A stretch of DNA of 27,445 bases from CAZJAH01 sp964544155 (lineage in GTDB: Bacteria; Bacteroidota; Ignavibacteria; Kapaibacteriales; UBA2268): NCBI GenBank assembly GCA_964544155.1, contig CAZJAH010000040.1:1-27445 (forward strand). The letters are read 5' to 3'. The stretch's first letter is position 1, and each line of letters opens with the position of its first letter. Positions 22,171 through 27,445 of this stretch are shown here, piece by piece. The notes beneath the pieces are model-generated. The model saw nothing but the letters and a program-made list of their open reading frames with translations. It did not search any database and had not been told where the DNA came from. Both the position numbers and the translations under genes were made by a program.

Positions 22171-24348
22171 TTACATGCTGATTGTTTTTTCATTCATGCC
22201 TTCGAGTGTTTTAATCACATGCGCCAGGTACTGGCCGGCGAGCATTCCGTCAACTACCCTGTGGTCATAAGTGATCGAAACATAAGCCATGTGGCGTACA
22301 ACTATCAGGTCATTCCCATCAACTTCTTTCACTATCGGGCGTTTCTTGATAGCGCCGATACCGAATATGCCAACCTGCGGCTGATTGATTACCGGCGTGC
22401 CGAATAATGTACCGAAAGTGCCGACATTAGTTATGGTGAATGTTCCGCCCTGTATATCATCGGGATTGAGCTTCTTGCTTCTGGCTCTCGTGGCAAGGTC
22501 ATAAACAGACCTTGCAATGCCGGTGATATTCAGCGAATCAGCATTTTTAATAACGGGAACTATCAGGTTGCCGTCATCAAGAGCTGTTGCCATACCCAAG
22601 TGTATCCTCTTATGGCGGAGTATGTTCTTTTCATCTACCGAAACATTCATCAGGGGGAACTGTTTGAGCCCTTCAACGGCGGCTGCCGCGAAGAAAGGAG
22701 TAAAGGTAAGCTTGAAGCCTTCCCGGCCCTGGAATTCCTGCTTATGATTGTTACGGAATTTAACTATGTCGGTAACATCCGCTTCGCCTACGCTGGTAAC
22801 GTGTGCAGAAGTATGCTTGGAGTAAACCATGTGCTCGGCAATGAGCTGCCTTACCCTGTTCATGGGTATAACTTCTACTTCGTCTCCAGCCGGAGCGGGA
22901 GCGAACTGTTTCTTACTTTCTTCGGTTTTCTGTGCTGCCGCCGGTTTCGGTGAAGGCTTGCTGACAGGCCTTTCCTGAGCGGGTGCTTCTTGCGGGTCTG
23001 CCGCCTTGTCAGGCTCTTGTTTCGGCTCTGGCCTGCGTGCCGGAGCTTCCCCGCGTTTGCCCGCGTAAGCCAGGATGTCATCTTTAGTTATCCTGCCGTC
23101 GCTTCCCGATCCGTCGAGCTGCTCGAGTTCTTCGAGGGTAATGCCTTTATCTTTGGCGATTTCCCTTACAAGCGGTGAATAGAATTTTCCGCCGTGCTTG
23201 CGGGGAATTTCAGTTGTACCGCCCCTGTGGGGGATAGTAACTTCCGCGCTTTCTCTTGATTCAGGCAGATTTTTAGTTTGCGCGGCCGGCCTCTGCTGAG
23301 CATCTTTTTGCAATTCAGGTCCCCCGGATTCAGCCGGAACATTTGCCACAGCTTTAGCCGGGGCTTTGCCTGAAGCAGATATTCTAGCGATCGGAGATCC
23401 AACTTCAATTGTTTCATTTTCTTCAGCGAGGATATCTACCAGAGTCCCGCTTACGGGTGATGGTACTTCAGTATCCACTTTATCAGTGGAAATTTCGAGT
23501 ATCATTTCATCGCGCTCTACTTTGTCGCCTTTTTTCTTCAGCCATTTAGTGATTGTACCTTCCTGCAGGGATTCACCCATCTTGGGCATCACTACCTCGG
23601 TTAGATCACCCTGATCTTCCGAAACCTCGCTTTCTGAAATATCAGCCGTAGAGGGCTTTGCTTCGGCGCCGGGGGCTACCTGCTCATCAATATCCTGCAC
23701 TTTTGCCTGGCTCTCCGGTGCACTTTCTTTTTTGGCAACAGCTCCATCACTTGTAGAAATACGTGCCACTACATTACCGACTTCGATGGTCTCATTTTCC
23801 CGGGCAATTATCTCGCTAAGTACACCGCTTACAGGTGAAGGAACTTCTGTATCTACTTTATCCGTTGAAATTTCGAGGATCATTTCATCGCGTTCCACTC
23901 TGTCGCCTTCTTTTTTGAGCCATTTAGTGATTGTGCCTTCCTGCAGGGATTCACCCATCTTGGGCATCACGACATCAACGACATCGCCGGAAGTGCTTCC
24001 GGCAGCCTGTTTTTTAGCTTCCTCTTTTACTTCATCGGGATCGAGCTGTTCTTGTTCTTTGCCGGCAGGCTCTGTTTCTTCCTTAGTAGGAGCTGAAGCG
24101 GCAGAATCGGCGTCTGTTTCTATTTCAGCTATTTTATTACCGACTTCAACGGTTTGGTTTTCTTCTGCAAGAATCTTAACTAAAACGCCGGATTGCGGGG
24201 CAGGCACTTCAGTATCCACTTTATCGGTGGATATCTCGAGTATCATTTCATCTCTTTCTATCTGATCGCCTTCCTTTTTCAGCCATTTAGTAATTGTGCC
24301 TTCCTGGAGGGATTCTCCCATTTTCGGCATCACGACGTCAATTCTCAT
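22171..24348 (-). CDS. 2-oxo acid dehydrogenase E2 acyltransferase with three lipoyl domains
   Basis: A 725-residue dihydrolipoyl acyltransferase, the core of a pyruvate, 2-oxoglutarate or branched-chain dehydrogenase complex. Three lipoyl domains (about 1-78, 123-200, 250-326) each hold the lipoylated Lys in STDKVD (Lys43, Lys164, Lys290) and are joined by Ala/Glu/Pro linkers. A peripheral subunit-binding domain follows (about 385-430, FYSPLVREIAKDKGI), then an Ala/Pro linker and the catalytic domain (about 490-725) with the active His696 in DHRVVDGMLAG. The start has an AAAGGAG ribosome site. Which complex it serves cannot be told by sight; the KMGESLQEGT lipoyl type is common in E2 of branched-chain or 2-oxoglutarate complexes. 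No E1 or E3 gene is next to it. It ends with a strong terminator. Confidence 0.94.
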   Translation of the reverse strand: MRIDVVMPKMGESLQEGTITKWLKKEGDQIERDEMILEISTDKVDTEVPAPQSGVLVKILAEENQTVEVGNKIAEIETDADSAASAPTKEETEPAGKEQEQLDPDEVKEEAKKQAAGSTSGDVVDVVMPKMGESLQEGTITKWLKKEGDRVERDEMILEISTDKVDTEVPSPVSGVLSEIIARENETIEVGNVVARISTSDGAVAKKESAPESQAKVQDIDEQVAPGAEAKPSTADISESEVSEDQGDLTEVVMPKMGESLQEGTITKWLKKKGDKVERDEMILEISTDKVDTEVPSPVSGTLVDILAEENETIEVGSPIARISASGKAPAKAVANVPAESGGPELQKDAQQRPAAQTKNLPESRESAEVTIPHRGGTTEIPRKHGGKFYSPLVREIAKDKGITLEELEQLDGSGSDGRITKDDILAYAGKRGEAPARRPEPKQEPDKAADPQEAPAQERPVSKPSPKPAAAQKTEESKKQFAPAPAGDEVEVIPMNRVRQLIAEHMVYSKHTSAHVTSVGEADVTDIVKFRNNHKQEFQGREGFKLTFTPFFAAAAVEGLKQFPLMNVSVDEKNILRHKRIHLGMATALDDGNLIVPVIKNADSLNITGIARSVYDLATRARSKKLNPDDIQGGTFTITNVGTFGTLFGTPVINQPQVGIFGIGAIKKRPIVKEVDGNDLIVVRHMAYVSITYDHRVVDGMLAGQYLAHVIKTLEGMNEKTISM
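23458..24336 (-). repeat. Three tandem lipoyl-domain coding repeats
   Basis: Blocks of about 138 bases at 24336-24199, 23973-23836 and 23595-23458 encode near-identical MPKMGESLQEGTITKWLKK...STDKVDTEVP segments, spaced 363 and 378 bases apart. The DNA itself is strongly conserved, indicating recent duplication or gene conversion between copies. Confidence 0.85.
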
Positions 24349-24460
24349 GTTAATTATCTCCTTTAGTAAACTTTTATTTATTGCTTTTTACGTTTGATAT
24401 GGAATTGAAAAACGTCTTAAAGCAATGATTATTTAATCTTAATGGTTTAATCCCGCCGAA

Positions 24461-25171
24461 TTAGGGTTTCATAAAATAGCTGTCGCTTATATCATCTTTG
24501 AATTCAAATTCCTCAAATATCATCTTTTGTACAAGCTCTCCCTTGTGTGTAATTTCGATTGTTTTTGGCAAGATTATACCGTCGGCTTTCTTTCTTTCAG
24601 TTACCTGCATTACAGTAATATCATTGCCGTCAGTCACCTCGTATTTATCCATGAGATAAGTAATTGCATCCAGATATACATAACTTACTCTTCCTTCTTC
24701 CAGATCGATTAATTTAATTTTGATAAGGTTTTTATCGCCTTCTTCGACTTTTCCTTCAAGAGTTACCATAGTTTTTTCAGGGTCAATTTCTTCACTAAAA
24801 GGCCCGGAAACAATGTCTGAAGTCAGTTTCGCATTCTGAGTTTCATCCATGGGAATTTCCTGTGTGCCCATGGGAGTTTTAGCCCAGGCTTTGTCACCTT
24901 TTATTACCATGGTGACCGCCCCCATGGGGGTAACCTGCTCAACCCGGTATTGGTCATCTTTTTTGTGCCAGAATTCCATGTCGATGGTCATTTCCTGAGG
25001 CGCCATCATTTGCATTTTCAGTTTTGCGTGCATTGCTTTTTTAGCCAGAATTTCATCGGTTTTGGAAGCTTCTTTGTACTTTTCAATTACTTCGTCAAGA
25101 GTTTCTTCAGCGTTTGTTAAAGAAAAAGTTAAAACAAAAGCCGACAGCAGGATCAATGTTCTTATAAGCAT
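24461..25171 (-). CDS. LolA-like outer-membrane lipoprotein-sorting family protein
   Basis: A 236-residue secreted protein with a signal peptide (about 1-21, ending TNA). The mature part follows the LolA/LolB fold pattern: an N-terminal helix TLDEVIEKYKEASKTDEIL, then many beta strands such as MTIDMEFWHKKDDQYRVEQVTPMGAVTMVIKGDKAWAKTP, NLIKIKLIDLEEGRVSYVYLDAITYLMDKYEVT and a closing GELVQKMIFEEFEF strand. This is the pattern of proteins annotated 'outer membrane lipoprotein-sorting protein'. No lol genes are adjacent, so it may be a stand-alone LolA-superfamily periplasmic protein. AAGGAG precedes the start by 8 bases. It follows thyX after a 71-base gap holding a short tandem repeat. Confidence 0.8.
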   Translation of the reverse strand: MLIRTLILLSAFVLTFSLTNAEETLDEVIEKYKEASKTDEILAKKAMHAKLKMQMMAPQEMTIDMEFWHKKDDQYRVEQVTPMGAVTMVIKGDKAWAKTPMGTQEIPMDETQNAKLTSDIVSGPFSEEIDPEKTMVTLEGKVEEGDKNLIKIKLIDLEEGRVSYVYLDAITYLMDKYEVTDGNDITVMQVTERKKADGIILPKTIEITHKGELVQKMIFEEFEFKDDISDSYFMKP

Positions 25172-25188
25172 TTTAATACTCCTTTTTT

Positions 25189-25223
25189 TTAATATTTAGG
25201 GTCAATTAATATTTATGGTCAAT
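25189..25223. repeat. Short imperfect tandem repeat upstream of the LolA-like gene
   Basis: TTAATATTTAGGGTCAAT (25189-25206) is repeated with one mismatch as TTAATATTTATGGTCAAT (25206-25223), a 17-base period. It lies in the 5' leader of the LolA-like gene. It may be a regulator site pair or a slippage duplication. Confidence 0.65.
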
Positions 25224-25242
25224 CATTAATTTATATAGCGAA

Positions 25243-26109
25243 TTAAGCCTTTAAATGTTTCTCATATTTCCGCATAAATTCTTCGGATTCCCTTTTTTTT
25301 AGGCCGCAGCTTTCGAGTAGCTCATCATTCAATTCCTCGCCCACAAGCATTAACTTAATAGCTTTAAGTTCATTTTTAGAAAATGAAGCCGCCTCAAGCA
25401 TATAATCCTCAAAAGCTTCCCAGGCAAGGGGGAGAGCCGTTTTCAGCAGTTCGCCGATTCTTTTGGCGTATACCTGAATTTCGTACTGCGCGTGGTCATC
25501 CAGCCTGAGTTTCAGGAAATGGAAAAGATTATGCAAGTCTATCTTCCAGTACCATTCGGTGTAAGTGGATAGGGGCAGGTTTATCCTTGCCAGCTCACGT
25601 GCCACGTCCTTATCCAGCAGTGAGCGGTACTCATGGAATAGCTGCACCTGGGTATTCTGAAGCCCTGCGGCAATCCTTTTGGCGCGGTCTTCGGGTATGC
25701 TTTCTTCAGAGCGCCCCTGTTTGTTTGTCATACTTTGCGGGCGTATGTTTTCCGTTTCGGGAACGTAAAATTCATCCTTCATTTCGGAATAGCGTCCGCT
25801 ATATTCGTTAACGTTGGCAGTTCTATGCCTGATCCACTGGCGCGCGACAAAGATCGGCAGCTTGATGTGGAATTTAAGCTCTACCATTTCGAATGGCGAT
25901 GTATGGCGGTGGCGCATAAGGTAGCGGATAAGGCCGCGGTCCTCATGCACGGTTTTTGTGCCTTTACCGTAAGATACACGCGCGGCCTGAACTATCGAGC
26001 TGTCGTCGCCCATAATGTCCACCAGGCGGATAAAACCTTTATCCAGGCATTTATATTGCTTTCCGATGATCTCGAAAATATTCTCATTTGAATGAATTTC
26101 TCCGGGCAT
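25243..26109 (-). CDS. thyX: Flavin-dependent thymidylate synthase
   Basis: A 288-residue enzyme that makes dTMP from dUMP using FAD, methylene-tetrahydrofolate and NADPH. The hallmark ThyX motif RHRTANVNEYSGR is at residues 94-106, preceded by RHRHTSPFEMVELKFHIKLPIFVARQWI. The downstream ARELARINLPLSTYTEWYWKIDLHNLFHFLKLRLDDHAQYEIQVYA stretch carries the conserved substrate-site Arg and His residues. It is somewhat longer than the 220-250 residues of the classical form, owing to extra N- and C-terminal segments, as is common in Bacteroidota-type ThyX. The presence of ThyX suggests (but does not prove) that ThyA is absent from this genome. Confidence 0.96.
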   Translation of the reverse strand: MPGEIHSNENIFEIIGKQYKCLDKGFIRLVDIMGDDSSIVQAARVSYGKGTKTVHEDRGLIRYLMRHRHTSPFEMVELKFHIKLPIFVARQWIRHRTANVNEYSGRYSEMKDEFYVPETENIRPQSMTNKQGRSEESIPEDRAKRIAAGLQNTQVQLFHEYRSLLDKDVARELARINLPLSTYTEWYWKIDLHNLFHFLKLRLDDHAQYEIQVYAKRIGELLKTALPLAWEAFEDYMLEAASFSKNELKAIKLMLVGEELNDELLESCGLKKRESEEFMRKYEKHLKA

Positions 26110-26210
26110 AATCCTTATTCTTTTAAGTCAATTAACAATAATTAACAAAGATAAGAAGAAATCAGGAAATTCCTTACCTTTGATTCGTATATTTTGGCTC
26201 CGGTTCAATG

Positions 26211-26435
26211 TTATTTTGTCTCTAGTTCTTTGTATTTTTCTTTCCCTTTATCTGTGAGAAAAGCGTTTATCATAACGGAACCCTTTTCGAGGGGATTGGC
26301 TTTGAATTCATCAATATATTCCTGAATGATGAGGTGGCTGTATAGATCGCTGCCACTCATTTTCGCGACTTTTTTTTCATCTTTATTTACAATGGCTTCG
26401 AGCGCTTCTTTTATCTCTGAATCTTTGAATTCCAT
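26211..26435 (-). CDS. Small acidic protein of unknown function
   Basis: A 74-residue Lys/Glu-rich cytoplasmic-looking protein (MEFKDSEIKEALEAIVNKDEKKVAKMSGSD...), with no signal peptide or membrane segment, and predicted helices throughout. Not a recognised family. It is likely a real gene because a GGAG ribosome site lies 5 bases before its start, the length is fully open, and the codon choice matches its neighbours. It lies 101 bases upstream of thyX. The 179-base gap on its 5' side holds no other gene that I can see. Confidence 0.6.
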   Translation of the reverse strand: MEFKDSEIKEALEAIVNKDEKKVAKMSGSDLYSHLIIQEYIDEFKANPLEKGSVMINAFLTDKGKEKYKELETK

Positions 26436-26614
26436 AATTTCTCCTGTTTTTAATAATTAATAAGTTTTAATAATAGAGGAATTAGGGCGGGGATATATTG
26501 TTAATTATGAATTATGTATGGCGGGTGAATGGTTCTTTTGCAAAATTGGTATTAGCGTCGGCTTTGCGGTTTTTGCCAGGGTGCTCTGCTGCGAAGGGGA
26601 GGTGAGCGTTTGAT
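26436..26614. other. Intergenic region before the truncated right-hand gene
   Basis: A 179-base gap separates the small protein from the AT-rich gene at the right edge. It contains a locally GC-rich patch (about 26550-26605) that differs from its surroundings, but no convincing promoter, terminator or RNA gene. This may be a junction between core and acquired DNA. Confidence 0.35.
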
Positions 26615-27445
26615 TCATTTCTTATTAATTTGAGATAATTGGTAAATAGCTGCCTTTAATACTTGCCAACAAATTAATGCTGTATGTTCATCAGGATTAA
26701 ACCGCTCATTTAGCTGTTGATAAGGATGAATGTAATTTCTAAATCCTCTCAGAACATGGCTAAATTGTTTCACATCCTTTTTAAGATGACCAACTTCAAA
26801 TGCAACATCAATGTAATTATTTATATTCCAGTCATGAAATTGTAAGACTTTCTGTTCCTTATTTTTAGGTGCTGATTGAGCTTTATTATATTCTTTAGGG
26901 GATTTAGATGCAATGCCCAATAAAATTCCTTCTAATGTACTTCCAATCAAAAAAATTACTGCCAATGGAGCTTTAGTGTTTAAGCATTTCTTTATTTCGG
27001 TATATCGAAGATTTAAAATATCCGTAATCATACCATCAAAACCCAATTTCTCAAGAGGTGTTTCATCTATTTGTTTCTCAAGGAAATCATTTTCCTTTTC
27101 GGCTGTCTCATAGGAAAAGGTATCTAAATCATCATCACTTGTTTTTTTAAAGTAGATGTTTTTGTTATCCCTAGTTATTTTCCAGTTATCAAATGCCAAA
27201 TATTGATTAAACTCTGAAATATATTTATCTAATTCATTGAATCTTCCAATAAAATTAACCGGAGCAAAAAGCTTTTTAATACATTTATCAATTTCAGGAG
27301 TACCATTAATTTGTGATAATTTGCTATCCGTGTATATCCAACGAGAAGGAAAGCCCTGACCATAAGAATCGTTAAAACCTAAATCATTAAAAAAAGAAAC
27401 CAATTGCGGTCCAGAACGATATTCTGTTTCCTCATTTATAAGATT
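26615..27445 (-). CDS. AbiJ-N-terminal-like/HEPN-type protein, 5' end outside window
   Basis: The reading frame is open on the minus strand from the right edge to the stop at 26615 (276 residues visible). A TTG at 27403 could start translation, but the residues before it (EETEYRSGPQ then LVSFFNDLGFNDSYGQGFPSRW) continue a conserved-looking N-terminal domain, so the true start is probably outside. That stretch resembles the AbiJ N-terminal domains found in abortive-infection proteins, from memory only. The C-terminal part (about 165-276) is helical, with LRGFRNYIHPYQQ, similar to the R-N-x-x-H style of HEPN RNases. Base composition is much richer in A/T than its neighbours, suggesting recent transfer. 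The defence role is inference. Confidence 0.6.
   Translation of the reverse strand, partial: NLINEETEYRSGPQLVSFFNDLGFNDSYGQGFPSRWIYTDSKLSQINGTPEIDKCIKKLFAPVNFIGRFNELDKYISEFNQYLAFDNWKITRDNKNIYFKKTSDDDLDTFSYETAEKENDFLEKQIDETPLEKLGFDGMITDILNLRYTEIKKCLNTKAPLAVIFLIGSTLEGILLGIASKSPKEYNKAQSAPKNKEQKVLQFHDWNINNYIDVAFEVGHLKKDVKQFSHVLRGFRNYIHPYQQLNERFNPDEHTALICWQVLKAAIYQLSQINKK

Noticed and set aside
26508..26606. Short plus-strand frame of about 32 codons in the gap before the right-hand gene
   Set aside because: No ribosome site, no family and too short to separate from chance.
1..27445. tRNA, rRNA, CRISPR arrays, insertion sequences, riboswitches
   Set aside because: I looked for cloverleaf-type arms, conserved rRNA strings, spaced repeats, transposase domains and terminal inverted repeats and saw none; a tRNA or covariance-model scan would be needed to exclude unusual RNAs.

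Overview
The window looks like a chromosomal segment from a free-living, moderately AT-rich bacterium of the Bacteroidota/Chlorobi side of the tree, most plausibly Ignavibacteria- or Kapabacteria-like. The reasons are a large secreted subtilase ending in a YPNP-type, type IX-like C-terminal domain, ThyX-type thymidylate synthase, a DegT aminotransferase next to murB, and gene starts that still often carry Shine-Dalgarno sequences (unlike typical Bacteroidia). The assignment is an inference; there is no rRNA or tRNA here.

Layout. 1-4403 (minus strand): alanyl-tRNA synthetase (alaS), an AI-2E/PerM-type membrane protein, a secreted DUF1579 protein and the start of an isochorismatase-like hydrolase that runs off the left edge. 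4677-5054 (plus): a small secreted Lys/Ala/Cys repeat protein with its own terminator. 5300-11913 (minus): a compact ten-gene arsenic-type cluster, described below. 12136-14385 (minus): UvrD/PcrA helicase. 14598-19501 (plus): a 1420-residue subtilase with calcium-type FG-GAP/VCBS-like repeats, then a conserved lipoprotein. 19505-22108 (minus): murB, DegT aminotransferase and archease. 22171-24348 (minus): a 2-oxo acid dehydrogenase E2 with three lipoyl domains and a clear terminator. 24461-26435 (minus): LolA-like protein, thyX and a small unknown gene. 26615-27445 (minus): an AT-rich, right-truncated gene resembling AbiJ-N-terminal/HEPN-type proteins. No gene-free stretch exceeds 300 bases.

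The most interesting part is the 5.3-11.9 kb cluster: an ArsR-type repressor with a CVC metal-site motif, a lipoprotein with a CxxC thioredoxin fold, a small outer-membrane barrel with a CSC motif near its mature N-terminus, a second CxxC lipoprotein, a YeeE/YedE sulfur-compound transporter, TrmO (tRNA t6A methyltransferase family), a DUF318/ArsP-type permease, and ArsE-, ArsF- and ArsG-like proteins. Gaps run from a 4-base overlap to 16 bases, so genes 2 to 10 are almost certainly one operon. Two related imperfect palindromes, one in front of arsR and one between arsR and the next gene, are good candidates for the ArsR operator. The proteins span cytoplasm, inner membrane, periplasm and outer membrane. 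I infer a thiol-relay-linked export or conversion system for organic or thiolated arsenic (or another soft metal or metalloid), extending the known ArsEFG idea with an outer-membrane step and sulfur import. The nearby secreted Cys-bearing repeat protein could be a binding partner, but it lies on the opposite strand with its own terminator.
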